Shown piece after piece: positions 51,737-61,900 of a stretch of DNA of 64,000 nucleotides (the stretch's first letter is position 1; each line of letters begins with the position of its first letter). The notes below the pieces were generated by a model. The model had not been told where the DNA came from. It worked only from the letters and a program-made list of their open reading frames with translations, and did not search any database. Both the position numbers and the translations under genes were made by a program. Origin of the DNA: Sphingosinicella sp963974575 (GTDB taxonomy: Bacteria; Pseudomonadota; Alphaproteobacteria; Sphingomonadales; Sphingomonadaceae); NCBI RefSeq assembly GCF_963974575.1, contig NZ_CAXBBQ010000005.1:62001-126000 (forward strand), read 5' to 3'.

Positions 51737-51905
51737 GCATTCGTCCCCGAATTTACGTAACAAGCCTGAGAATAACGCCTTCGAAAAGGAAGGGCAGGGG
51801 AAAAGGCGTTGAGTATCGTGCGAAAATTTGTTGATGAAGTGCTTGATGAGGTCGTCTGGCTTCGCCAGAGACGTGAGACGAGCCGGAATCGTATTCCGGC
51901 TCATT

Positions 51906-52181
51906 TCATCTATGAAAACAAGGCCTTGCGAGGAGTTTTATAATCAAACTGCCCCCGGAAAGGCCCCTGCCAAAGTGTGACCACCCAGCCACACTCCAGG
52001 CTGCCAATGCTCGACGAATCCGCACCAACGCCAATGTCATGTGATGTTGAACGCCCTTGTCGCCGATGCCGAGTTGTTTCGCAATCTCCGTGTAGGGCAT
52101 GCGCCTCATCCGGTGCATCATGAAAACGCGCCTGGTTCTGCGCGACATGGCGCGGAGCGTGCGTCCATAGACCCGGCGCAA
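51906..52181 (-). CDS. sigma-70 region 4-like DNA-binding protein, possibly truncated
   Basis: A frame of 91 residues beginning with a TTG. The stretch LRAMSRRTRRVFMMHRMRRMPYTEIAKQLGIGDKGVQHHMTLALVRIRRAL is a sigma factor region 4 helix-turn-helix. The same frame stays open upstream to a stop near 52254 without any ATG; an ATA begins IDDGCDAPVCPEQAW, which looks like a plausible protein start. Either the gene uses a rare start or it has lost its ATG. Similar small sigma-like proteins occur in sphingomonad conjugative elements. Confidence 0.6.
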   Translation of the reverse strand: MRRVYGRTLRAMSRRTRRVFMMHRMRRMPYTEIAKQLGIGDKGVQHHMTLALVRIRRALAAWSVAGWSHFGRGLSGGSLIIKLLARPCFHR

Positions 52182-52277
52182 ATCCGCCTCCTCGATTCGC
52201 CACGCCTGCTCCGGGCAGACGGGGGCGTCGCAGCCGTCATCTATGGCTCAAATTGTTAATGGCCCACAGTCAAGCGT

Positions 52278-53492
52278 TCATCCTGATCGGCCATCCCTTC
52301 GTGGGCCGAGATAGATGGCGCCGCCCCGCAGCGCCCAAGGGAGCGCGCCCAGCGTTAGCAGCAGGGCGGCGATAAGCAGCAGGGAGGGATGCTCGAAGGT
52401 AAGGGCCGCCGCGAGCCGTGCCAGTGCGGCCGCCTGTACTGCCCCAAAGGCAAGCCATGCCACCCCGGGCATAGTCAGCGGTCGTCCGCTATGCCCTTGG
52501 GTGACGCGCGTCACCATCGCCACGAGCAGACTTCCGCCCATGCCGAGCAGCAGAGCGTGGGTGGCGGCTATGGGAGGGACCGGAGTCGCGGTGGCCAGTG
52601 CGGCAAGGAGGAAGCTGACTGGCGCCCAGGCAAAGCCCCATAGCAGCACCACTAGCAACCCCGGCACAGACCTGCGGGGGGTCCAGCGCCACAGCATTAC
52701 TAACAGCAACAGCGCCATCGCCGCGGCTATCGACCCGCGCAGCGGCGAACTGTAGTGAGCCGCCGCCATATCTGCCAGCAGCAGCGGCCAGAACACCCCA
52801 AGCAGCCAATAAGGGCGCCAACTGACATAGCCGCCCACCACATTGCCGGCGAAAAAGGGGATCATGCGGTGGCAGACGGTGACGAAAATGGCGGCGGTCA
52901 GCCCATGCGTGCCGAGCAGGATCGAAGCTGTTCGGCCGGGCGCCCACTCACCGGCGGTAAAGGCGAGCAACAGCGCGAGCCCGGCAAGCGCGAGCAGCCA
53001 GCCCGCCATAGCCGAAAGGCCGTGCCAGTGCGGTTTGGGGGTGGTCTTGTAATGCGCCAGCAGCACGCTTGCGAGCAGCACGGCGCCGATAGTCCATCCA
53101 GCCAGCATCAGCGCCAGCGCGGCATTGAGCATTGCCAATTGGTCGCTCCACAGCGCCGCGGCGAGGAGCAGGCTGCCGAGCATCATCGGGATGGCAGGAG
53201 GTAGAAAGCGCCGGGACGGCAGGTCGTCCAACCCCATCCAGCGCGGAAAGACGGTCGAAAGAAAGCCGAGGATGAAGGGCATGAACAGCGCATAGACAGT
53301 TACCGGCCCATGTAGTGTCGCGTGGAGCGCATCGCCCTGTGGGAGACCGAGCGGAAGCCAGTGTGCGTCCGTCAGCCGCGCCAGCCACCACAGCGGCAGC
53401 ATCACAAGATTGAACACGCCCGCCAGAAATGGCAGGCGATGGGGGGCGGCTCCAAGCAGGCGGACGGGGTTTCCCTTTGCGGCGTGGTTCAT
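52278..53492 (-). CDS. nnrS: NnrS family protein
   Basis: The protein is 404 residues from the ATG at 53492. It has about 12 hydrophobic segments and the histidine-bearing segments expected for this haem- and copper-containing membrane family (HATLHGPVTVYALFMPFILGF, THGLTAAIFVTVCHRMIPFFAGNVV, ATHALLLGMGGSLL). NnrS proteins protect cells from nitric oxide stress and usually occur in denitrification or nitrate respiration regions. The start overlaps the stop of the upstream membrane protein gene as ATGA, so the two form an operon driven by the FNR-type box at 54013-54026. Confidence 0.9.
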   Translation of the reverse strand: MNHAAKGNPVRLLGAAPHRLPFLAGVFNLVMLPLWWLARLTDAHWLPLGLPQGDALHATLHGPVTVYALFMPFILGFLSTVFPRWMGLDDLPSRRFLPPAIPMMLGSLLLAAALWSDQLAMLNAALALMLAGWTIGAVLLASVLLAHYKTTPKPHWHGLSAMAGWLLALAGLALLLAFTAGEWAPGRTASILLGTHGLTAAIFVTVCHRMIPFFAGNVVGGYVSWRPYWLLGVFWPLLLADMAAAHYSSPLRGSIAAAMALLLLVMLWRWTPRRSVPGLLVVLLWGFAWAPVSFLLAALATATPVPPIAATHALLLGMGGSLLVAMVTRVTQGHSGRPLTMPGVAWLAFGAVQAAALARLAAALTFEHPSLLLIAALLLTLGALPWALRGGAIYLGPRRDGRSG

Positions 53493-53956
53493 GGTGTCCA
53501 GCCATGCGACCCCGCCACGCCGCCCGCTATGGTAACGAGGCCGGCCAGCGACAGCACGACATGCACGATCTGCAGCCGCCGGTGCCAACGCCCTTCGGGA
53601 TCGCCGCCGCGTAGCAGAGGATGGATAACCAACGGTTCGAGTATGAACAGGATCAGAACGAACACTGCCCAGACAAGCAGCATCGCCCACATCCACCAAT
53701 ACGCCGGATCAGCGAAGCGCCACCACAGGTCCATTCGCAAGACGAGCCAGAAGCCGCTGGCCCCGGTCAGCAGCACCCAAAAACCCGCTTGCGGCGCAAA
53801 TCGTCCCTCGATCCGGTGAAAGGCACTGATACGGCGCTCGGGCGGCTCGGCCTGGCGAATAGCAGGCAACACCACCAACGTGACCAACCATACGCCGCCA
53901 AACCAGGCCACCACACCGATCACATGCACAGCACGCGATATAAGCAAGTCATCCAT
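53489..53956 (-). CDS. small integral membrane protein (CopD-like), NnrS partner
   Basis: The protein is 155 residues from the ATG at 53956 with GGAG nine bases upstream. Four hydrophobic helices are visible, with histidines in RAVHVIGVVAWFGG, FHRIEGRF and WHRRLQIVHVVL that could bind haem or copper. It resembles four-helix CopD-like or HemJ-like membrane proteins but lacks a firm family label. It is cotranscribed with nnrS and begins right after the divergent FNR-controlled promoter, which suggests a role in nitrogen-oxide stress. Confidence 0.75.
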   Translation of the reverse strand: MDDLLISRAVHVIGVVAWFGGVWLVTLVVLPAIRQAEPPERRISAFHRIEGRFAPQAGFWVLLTGASGFWLVLRMDLWWRFADPAYWWMWAMLLVWAVFVLILFILEPLVIHPLLRGGDPEGRWHRRLQIVHVVLSLAGLVTIAGGVAGSHGWTP

Positions 53957-54012
53957 GGTACCGATCTCCAAGCGAACGAAATACTCGCTAAAGTTGATAT
54001 CAATCATTGCTA

Positions 54013-54026
54013 TTGATTTATATCAA
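54013..54026. promoter_or_regulatory. FNR/DNR-type box
   Basis: TTGATTTATATCAA is a perfect match to the TTGAT-N4-ATCAA consensus for FNR, ANR and DNR regulators. It lies between the divergent membrane-protein/nnrS operon and the outer-membrane barrel gene. A related TTGATATCAA without the four-base spacer lies about 20 bp to the left. The Crp/Fnr gene 1.3 kb away is a natural ligand. Confidence 0.75.
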
Positions 54027-54060
54027 TTAAAGCCGCAATGGCCGGGCGCAAATGGTGTGC

Positions 54061-55320
54061 ATGTCACACGCCCGCTTCCGCCTGCCCATAGCTCTCTCTG
54101 CCTCTGTATTGTTCGCGCTGCTGCCGGCAACCAGCGCTCTCGCACAGGCAGCCGCGACGCCAATCCCCGCCCCGGCCAGGGAGGCATCCGATGCGGTTAC
54201 GCCCTATCTCAACGCGCGGTACCGACTTGAAACCGTGGATCAGCAAGGCATTGCCAAATCGGCGACGGCATCCACGCTGCGCCTGCGCGCTGGTGCGCGT
54301 ACCGCTGCCTGGCATGGTCTCAGCGCAGTGATCGAGGGCGATGCGATCTTACGCGTCGGGCCGAAAGATTATAATGATACGGTGAATGGCCGGGTGGCCT
54401 TTCCGGTGGTCGCGGATCCATCCGACGTACTGCTCAATCAGGCCTATGTCCGCTGGCAGCCCGTGCGCCAGCTGGAGGTGATCGGCGGCCGTCAGGCCAT
54501 CAATTTCGACAATCAACGCTGGGTCGGCAGCGTTGATTGGCGGCAGAACGACCAGACGCTCGACGCCGCGCGCATCGGTGTCGTGCCCGCCGCCGGCACG
54601 CGCATCGATTATGCATACAGCTGGCGCGTCAATCGCGTGTTTGGGAAGGATTCGCCGCAGGGCATCTGGCCGGATTCAGATATTCATCTGCTGCGCGGAT
54701 CCGCCACGCTCGCACCGCTCGGCACGCTGATCGCCTATGGCTATTGGCTGGATATACCAGCCGTCCCGGCCCTTTCATCGCGCACGCTGGGCGCGCGTCT
54801 GACAGGTGAGAAACCGCTGAGCGATGGGCTGCGCATTCACTATGCCGCCGAATATGCCCGGCAGAGCGACCTGAATATCAATCCGCGCCAGTTCACGCAT
54901 GAGTATCTATTATTGGAGTCCGGCGTTGGTATCGGGCCCGTGACGATACGGGCTGGTTATGAACGGCTCGAAGGCGATGGGGACACAGCCTTGCAAACGG
55001 CGCTTGCCACCCTGCACGCCTTCAACGGGTGGACCGACCGTTTCCTGACGACGCCGCCCAGCGGCCTTCGCGATCTCTATGCCGATGTGCAGTGGCGCAT
55101 CGGTTCGCTGTTCATAAACACTCCGGCAACGCTGCGATTTCAACTGCACGATTTCAATGCCACGCACGGAGGCGCCGACTATGGCCACGAAGTGGGCGCG
55201 TGGCTGACCGTGCCTATCACGCGGCAGATCAGTGCCGCATTCAAACTCTCGCACTATGAGGCGGACGCTTTTGCCACCAACACGACGAAATCCTGGTTCT
55301 CGGTGGAGGCCCGTTTCTAA
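54061..55320 (+). CDS. alginate-export-like outer membrane beta-barrel protein
   Basis: The protein is 419 residues from the ATG at 54061 (an ATG at 54052 would add three). A signal peptide ends at ALAQA. The rest shows alternating strands, DQTLDAARIGV and YGYWLDIPAV segments and a terminal VEARF with aromatic end, as in AlgE-like (alginate export) barrels. Such barrels are often found in nitrate or nitrite respiration clusters in sphingomonads, possibly as anion pores. It diverges from the nnrS operon at the FNR box and overlaps the end of the convergent regulator gene by four bases. Confidence 0.8.
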   Translation: MSHARFRLPIALSASVLFALLPATSALAQAAATPIPAPAREASDAVTPYLNARYRLETVDQQGIAKSATASTLRLRAGARTAAWHGLSAVIEGDAILRVGPKDYNDTVNGRVAFPVVADPSDVLLNQAYVRWQPVRQLEVIGGRQAINFDNQRWVGSVDWRQNDQTLDAARIGVVPAAGTRIDYAYSWRVNRVFGKDSPQGIWPDSDIHLLRGSATLAPLGTLIAYGYWLDIPAVPALSSRTLGARLTGEKPLSDGLRIHYAAEYARQSDLNINPRQFTHEYLLLESGVGIGPVTIRAGYERLEGDGDTALQTALATLHAFNGWTDRFLTTPPSGLRDLYADVQWRIGSLFINTPATLRFQLHDFNATHGGADYGHEVGAWLTVPITRQISAAFKLSHYEADAFATNTTKSWFSVEARF

Positions 55321-56009
55321 AGATCATCAACCACAGGATCCGGCCGGGCGAGCGCGATCAGCTTCGTGCGGTCGATGATCTGTACTGTGGGCCCGCTGAT
55401 TAGCACGCCGTGCTCTGCCAGCGTTCCACAGGCGCGGGACAGATTCTCAGGTGTCATGCCCAGCAACGAAGCAATCACGCGCTTTTCGGCGGGCAGCTGG
55501 AATTGCACGATATCTCCCTGCCGCCGGCTTTCCAGAAACAGGAAATTGGCCAGCCTTTCGAGAGTCTGCCTGAGCTTGATATCCGTCAGCGAGCGCACCA
55601 AATTGCGGTAGCGTAACGCAATTTCGGTCATTGCCGCGGCGGCAAGCGCACCGTCCTTGGCGATCGTTGTTCTCAGCAGCGGCGATGGGATCATCAGGAT
55701 ACGCGAAGCCGATAGCGTCCGCGCCGACATCAGGTAACGCTGGTCGGTGTAAGCTGCGGCGAGAATGAAGCTTGAAACGGGGCGCACCAACTGCATCGTG
55801 ACTTCGCGCGATCCGTTGGTCGTGAACAACTCTACCAGTCCGTCCAGGAGCACGTGGAGGAAATCGGCACGACCGCCGGTTTCGATGAGCGTAAGCGCAG
55901 GTGGAAAGACCTGCAGGAACGAAGCGTGAAAAATTTCCTCGCGCATTCTCTCGTTCATGGCAGCGAACAGTGGCAGAGCTGCGATTTCAGGAATCTCTTC
56001 GGTACGCAT
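55317..56009 (-). CDS. Crp/Fnr family regulator (DNR-like)
   Basis: A 230-residue regulator. The cyclic-nucleotide-like sensor domain (residues about 15-120) is followed by a dimer helix and a C-terminal winged helix with PAEKRVIASLLGMTPENLSRACGTLAEHGV, where the glutamate and serine-arginine pair match FNR-type recognition of TTGAT. The N-terminal cysteine cluster of oxygen-sensing FNR is absent, so it more likely senses nitric oxide like DNR or NNR. It diverges from the nitrate transporter gene over an intergenic region with perfect FNR-type boxes. It probably activates nar and nnrS operons. Confidence 0.88.
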   Translation of the reverse strand: MRTEEIPEIAALPLFAAMNERMREEIFHASFLQVFPPALTLIETGGRADFLHVLLDGLVELFTTNGSREVTMQLVRPVSSFILAAAYTDQRYLMSARTLSASRILMIPSPLLRTTIAKDGALAAAAMTEIALRYRNLVRSLTDIKLRQTLERLANFLFLESRRQGDIVQFQLPAEKRVIASLLGMTPENLSRACGTLAEHGVLISGPTVQIIDRTKLIALARPDPVVDDL

Positions 56010-56052
56010 AAGTTGTCACTAACAGTCGAGATGATGATTATCAAGAGATTGG

Positions 56053-56088
56053 TTGATATATATCAACCATAGAGTTGATTTATGTGAA
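56053..56088. promoter_or_regulatory. tandem FNR/DNR-type boxes upstream of narK
   Basis: TTGATATATATCAA (56053-56066) is a perfect consensus box, and TTGATTTATGTGAA (56075-56088) keeps one full half-site. They lie 130-170 bp upstream of the narK start and 45-80 bp from the regulator start, so both genes may be controlled. Confidence 0.7.
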
Positions 56089-56220
56089 ATCGAATACAGG
56101 TGGAAATCAAGTTGAGCGAATTCCAGTGTTACCGGCCTCGCCTTTTTTGATCGGCATCAATAATCTCTTCCCTTGCCTAAGCATGGTTGGTCTCATCATT
56201 TTGCTGTGCGGGGTGGAATC

Positions 56221-58977
56221 ATGAATGACGCGACAACAGCGATCCAGCCGACCAAAGGCCTTCAAGCCAAAGCGTTGAGCTTGAGCACTCTTGCGTTCAC
56301 CACATGCTTCGCGGTTTGGACCATCTTTGCCATCATTGGGATCGAAATCAAAAGCCAGTTGGGCCTCAACGACACCCAGTTCGGTCTGCTGGTGGGCACG
56401 CCCATCCTGACCGGGTCGCTCGTACGGGTCTTTTTTGGTATCTGGACGGACCAATTCGGCGGTCGGCTGATGTTCCCGATGACGATGTTGGCGTCGGCAG
56501 TTTCCACCTGGCTGCTGTCGACCGCCGACAGCTATTTCCTCATGCTGCTCGCCGCGCTGGGGCTTGGGCTTGCGGGTGGGGGGTTCGCTGTCGGCGTTGC
56601 CTATGTCTCCAAATGGTTCCCGCCCGAGAAGCAGGGGACAGCACTCGGCATCTTTGGCATGGGCAATGTCGGCGCGGCGGTGACAAAACTCCTTGCGCCC
56701 TTCGTGATGGTCGCGATGGGTTGGCAGGCGGTTGCCCAGATTTGGGCGGTCGGCTTGGCGGTTGCGGCGGTGCTGTTTTTCCTCTTTGCGCGCAACGACC
56801 CCGCGTTTGAGGCGCGCAAGGCGCGCGGTGAAAAACCGCGCAGTCTGATCGAGCAGCTTGAGCCGCTTCGCCATCAACAGGTCTGGCGCTTCTCACTCTA
56901 TTATTTCTTCGTGTTCGGTGCCTTTGTCGCACTTGCCCTCTGGTTGCCCAACTATCTGGTCGGGGTCTATGGCGTCGACATCAAGGTGGCGGGTATGCTC
57001 GCGGCAACCTTCTCCCTCTCGGCCAGCCTGTTCCGCGCCTACGGCGGGATGCTGTCCGACCGTTATGGTGCGCGCAAGGTGATGTACGCAACCTTCGGCG
57101 TGTCGCTTCTTTGCCTGTTCATGCTCGCCTATCCTTCGACTGACTATGTCATTCACGGCATTGACGGCGACATCCGCTTCTCCACCTCGATGGGGTTGGT
57201 TCCCTTTGTGATCACGGTGTTTGTGCTCGGCTTCTTCATGTCGCTGGGCAAAGCGGCGGTCTACAAACACATCCCGGTCTATTATCCGGAGCATGTCGGT
57301 GCGGTCGGCGGTATGGTTGGCATGGTTGGCGGTCTGGGAGGCTTCATCCTGCCGATCGTATTCGGCGCGGCCAACGATCTCACCAACATCTGGACCAGCT
57401 GTTTCATGGTGTTGTTCGCGCTCGTCGGCGTAGCGCTTGCCTGGATGCACATGGCGGTGCGCCAGATGGAGCAGAATGCAAGCGGGCTCGATCAGCGCAC
57501 CCTGCCGCAGTTCCCCGAAATGGCCTCGATCCACGAGGAGGGACGCCATGCCGCCGCCCAACCGGCGAGGGTGATCACGGAATGGCGTCCGGAAGACAAG
57601 AATTTTTGGGAAACGACCGGCCAGCGCATTGCGCAGCGGAATCTCACAATCTCCATTCCCGCACTGTTGCTCGCCTTCTCGGTCTGGATGGTGTGGTCGA
57701 TGGTGGTTGCGAAATTGCCGGCGATCGGCTTCAATTATACCACTGATCAGCTGTTCTGGCTCGCCGCGCTGCCGGGGCTGTCGGGTGCGACCTTCCGCAT
57801 CTTCTACAGCTTCATGGTGCCGATCTTCGGTGGGCGGCTATGGACGACACTGTCGACCGCGTCGCTGCTGATCCCGGCTTTCGGTATTGGCTATGCGGTG
57901 CAGAACCCGGATACGCCCTATCTGATCTTCCTCGTGCTGGCACTGCTGTGCGGCTTCGGCGGCGGCAATTTTGCCTCGTCGATGTCGAATATCAGTTTCT
58001 TCTTCCCCAAGGCGCAAAAGGGCAACGCGCTGGCGCTCAACGCGGGCCTCGGCAACCTGGGCGTTTCGGTGATGCAGTTCGCGGTGCCGCTGGTGATTAC
58101 CGCGGGCGTATTTGGTGCCATTGGCGGCGATCCACGTCCATCGAGCGAGGGCGGACAGCTGTGGTTGCAGAATGCCGGCTTCATCTGGGTGCCATTCATC
58201 ATCGCCTCCACGCTCCTCGCCTGGTTCGGGATGGATGATATCGCCGATGCCAAAGCGAGCTTCGCCGAACAGGCCGTGATCTTCCAGCGTAAGCATAACT
58301 GGCTCATGTGCTGGCTCTACACCGGAACCTTCGGTTCGTTCATCGGCTTTTCCGCAGGCCTGCCTCTGCTGGCCAAGCATCAGTTTCCCGATGTCGATGT
58401 GCTCAAATTCATCTTCCTCGGCCCGCTGGTCGGGGCGCTGAGCCGCGCAGGCACCGGCTGGGTATCGGACCGCTGGGGCGGCGCACGCGTCACCTTGTGG
58501 GTATTCGTGCTGATGATGATCGGCGTGGTCGGTGTGATCTATTTCCTTGAAGCCGCCAATTGGTGGGGCTTCCTCGGCATGTTCATCTTCATGTTCTTCA
58601 TGACCGGTGTGGGTAATGCTTCGACCTTCCAGATGATCCCCAACATCATGCGCCTCGAGGTGCCGCGGCTTATGCCGCACCTGTCTGCAGCGGAGCAGGT
58701 GCGGCAAGCGGAAAAGGAATCGGCGGCGATTGTCGGTTTCACGTCAGCTATCGCGGCCTACGGCGCCTTCTTTATCCCCAAGAGCTTTGGTTCATCCATC
58801 GCTGTGACAGGCTCGCCGATGGCGGCACTAATCAGCTTCCTTATCTTCTACGCCAGTTGTGCTGCGCTGACGTGGTTCATCTACACCCGGCGCGGCGGGC
58901 TCTTGCACGACATTGAACGCGGTCGTGCGCCTGCCCCCGCCGGTACCCCCACCTTCATCCAGGGAGTTGCCGCATGA
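56221..58977 (+). CDS. narK: fused NarK1-NarK2 nitrate/nitrite transporter
   Basis: The protein is 918 residues from the ATG at 56221. Two complete MFS domains are joined: residues 1 to about 430 and about 475 to 918. Each half carries a nitrate signature (GLAGGGFAVGVAYVSKWFP with GIFGMGNVGAAVT; FGGGNFASSMSNISFFFP with NAGLGNLGVSVMQ). Arginines for nitrate binding lie in helices 2 and 8. In known fusions one half works as a nitrate-proton symporter and the other as a nitrate/nitrite exchanger. The stop overlaps the narG start (ATGA), so transport and reduction are translated together. Confidence 0.95.
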   Translation: MNDATTAIQPTKGLQAKALSLSTLAFTTCFAVWTIFAIIGIEIKSQLGLNDTQFGLLVGTPILTGSLVRVFFGIWTDQFGGRLMFPMTMLASAVSTWLLSTADSYFLMLLAALGLGLAGGGFAVGVAYVSKWFPPEKQGTALGIFGMGNVGAAVTKLLAPFVMVAMGWQAVAQIWAVGLAVAAVLFFLFARNDPAFEARKARGEKPRSLIEQLEPLRHQQVWRFSLYYFFVFGAFVALALWLPNYLVGVYGVDIKVAGMLAATFSLSASLFRAYGGMLSDRYGARKVMYATFGVSLLCLFMLAYPSTDYVIHGIDGDIRFSTSMGLVPFVITVFVLGFFMSLGKAAVYKHIPVYYPEHVGAVGGMVGMVGGLGGFILPIVFGAANDLTNIWTSCFMVLFALVGVALAWMHMAVRQMEQNASGLDQRTLPQFPEMASIHEEGRHAAAQPARVITEWRPEDKNFWETTGQRIAQRNLTISIPALLLAFSVWMVWSMVVAKLPAIGFNYTTDQLFWLAALPGLSGATFRIFYSFMVPIFGGRLWTTLSTASLLIPAFGIGYAVQNPDTPYLIFLVLALLCGFGGGNFASSMSNISFFFPKAQKGNALALNAGLGNLGVSVMQFAVPLVITAGVFGAIGGDPRPSSEGGQLWLQNAGFIWVPFIIASTLLAWFGMDDIADAKASFAEQAVIFQRKHNWLMCWLYTGTFGSFIGFSAGLPLLAKHQFPDVDVLKFIFLGPLVGALSRAGTGWVSDRWGGARVTLWVFVLMMIGVVGVIYFLEAANWWGFLGMFIFMFFMTGVGNASTFQMIPNIMRLEVPRLMPHLSAAEQVRQAEKESAAIVGFTSAIAAYGAFFIPKSFGSSIAVTGSPMAALISFLIFYASCAALTWFIYTRRGGLLHDIERGRAPAPAGTPTFIQGVAA

Positions 58978-61900
58978 GCCAGCTACTCGACCGCCTGACC
59001 TTTTTCCGGCAGGCTAAGCAGTCCTTTTCCAACGGTCACGGCATCACCACCAACCAGAACCGCGACTGGGAGGATGGCTATCGGAAACGCTGGCAGCACG
59101 ACAAGATCGTGCGCTCCACCCACGGCGTGAACTGCACCGGCTCCTGTTCCTGGAAAATCTACGTCAAAGGCGGGATCATTACCTGGGAAACCCAGCAGAC
59201 CGACTATCCCCGCACGAGGCCCGATCTCCCCAACCATGAACCCCGGGGCTGCCCGCGCGGCGCGAGCTACAGCTGGTATATCTATTCGGCGCAGCGGCTG
59301 AAATATCCGATGGTTCGCTCCCGCTTGCTCAAGCTGTGGCGCGAAGCGCGGGTCATCCGCACGCCAGTCGCGGCCTGGGCATCGATCGTCGAGGATCCAA
59401 TCAAGCGCAAAAGCTATACCGCCATTCGCGGCCACGGCGGCTTCGTGCGCGCGACCTGGGAAGAAGTGAACGAGATCATCGCTTCGGCCAATGCCTATAC
59501 CGCCAAGACCTATGGGCCGGATCGGGTCATCGGCTTTTCGCCTATCCCGGCCATGTCGATGGTCAGCTATGCCGCCGGATCGCGCTATCTGTCGCTGCTC
59601 GGCGGCACCTGCATGAGCTTTTACGACTGGTATTGCGACCTGCCGCCGTCGAGCCCGCAGACCTGGGGAGAGCAGACCGACGTTCCGGAGAGCGCGGATT
59701 GGTACAACGCCGGATTCCTGATGATGTGGGGTTCGAATGTTCCGCAGACGCGGACCCCCGATGCCCATTTCATGACCGAGGCTCGCTATCGCGGCGCCAA
59801 GGTGGCGGTGGTGTCACCCGACTATGCAGAGGCCACCAAGTTCGCCGACCTGTGGCTGAACCCCAAGCAGGGTACGGACGCCGCGCTCGCCATGGCGATG
59901 GGGCATGTTATCCTGCGCGAATTCCACCTCGATCGGCAGGCGGAATATTTCGAGGATTACTGCCGCAAATATTCGGACATGCCGATGCTGGTGAGACTGG
60001 TGCCCGGCAAGGGCGGACTGGTGCCCGAACGACTGCTGCGCGCGTCCGACTTCAAGGATGCGCTGGGGGAGACCAACAACCCGGAATGGAAGACCGTCGC
60101 CATCGATGCGAAGAGCGGCGAGCCGGTGGTACCGCTAGGCTCGGCTGGCTTCCGTTGGGGTGAGCATGGCAAATGGAATCTGGAGGAGAAGGATGGCAAA
60201 GGCGCGGAGACCCAGCTGCGCATGACCGCGATCCTTGGCGGCGACCATGATGTTGTCGTCGATGTCGCCTTCCCCTATTTCGGCAATCGCGAACATGATC
60301 ATTTCCAGGGCACGGACCATGCTGATGTTCTGAACCGTCGCGTGCCTGTCCGTGAGATTGCGCTCAAGGACGGTAAGGCACTTGTCGCAACGGTGTTTGA
60401 TCTGTTCTGCGCGAACTACGGACTCGACCGAGGCCTTGGGGGCGGCAACGTCGCGCGGGATTACAGTCTTAACGTGCCCTACACGCCTGCCTGGGCGGAA
60501 AAGATCACCGGCGTACCTGCAGATCACATCATCACCGTCGCACGTGAATTTGCAAACAACGCAGAGATCACCAAAGGCAAGTCGATGGTGATCCTGGGGG
60601 CCGGTCTCAACCACTGGTATCACATGGACATGAACTATCGCGGCATCATCAACCTGTTGGTGATGTGTGGATGTGTTGGCCAGTCAGGTGGTGGTTGGTC
60701 GCACTACGTTGGGCAGGAAAAGCTGCGACCGCAGACCGGCTGGACCGCGCTCGCCTTTGCACTCGACTGGAACCGGCCGCCACGCCACATGAACTCGACC
60801 AGCTTTTTCTACGCGCACACCGACCAGTGGCGTTACGAAACGTTGGGTGTCGATGAGATCCTGTCCCCCACTGCACCGGAAGGGGATTGGGACGCCAGCC
60901 TGATCGACTACAACGTGCGCGCCGAGCGCATGGGTTGGCTGCCGTCCGCGCCGCAACTCAAGACCAATCCGCTCACCATCGGTAAGGCTGTGAAGGCGTC
61001 CGGCAAGGAGGCAGGGCCCTATGTCGCCGCCGCACTGAAGGCGGGCGAAATCGAGCTTTCCTGTTTCGATCCGGACGATCCTGCCAACTGGCCGCGGAAC
61101 ATGTTTGTCTGGCGCTCCAATTTGCTGGGGTCGTCGGGCAAGGGCCACGAATATTTCCTCAAGCATCTGCTCGGAACCGCACACGGCGTGCAGGGCAAGG
61201 ATCTCGGCGAAACTGGTGCGCAGAAGCCGAAGGACGTGAAGTGGCACGAGGATGCGCCGAAGGGAAAACTCGACCTCCTCGTGACCCTTGATTTCCGCAT
61301 GTCGACCACCTGCGTTTATTCGGACATCGTCCTGCCGACTGCGAGCTGGTATGAAAAGGACGACCTCAACACGTCCGATATGCACCCGTTCATTCACCCG
61401 CTGTCGGCGGCGGTCGATCCCGTGTGGGAATCGCGCAGCGACTGGGACATCTACAAGGGTATCGCGAAAACATTCTCCGAAGTCGCGCCCGAGGTTCTGG
61501 GTATCGAGCATGATGTGGTGCTGACCCCCATCCAGCACGACAGCCCGAACGAGATCGCTCAACCTTTCGACGTTGCCGACTGGGGCAAGGGCGAGACGGA
61601 ACCGATCCCAGGCCGGACGATGGCGACCGTGGCGCTGATCGAACGGGATTATCCGAACCTTTACAAGCGTTTCACGGCGCTGGGGCCACTGATGGAAAAG
61701 CTCGGCAACGGCGGTAAGGGGATCGGCTGGAACACCGATCACGAGATCGAGAATCTCCGCCGACTCAACGGCCCGGTGCTTGAAGACGGCGTGACGAAAG
61801 GACGACCGCAGATCGAAAGCGCCATCGACGCGGCCGAGGTGATCTTGATGCTGGCGCCTGAAACCAACGGCGAGGTCGCAGTCAAGGCCTGGGCGGCGCT

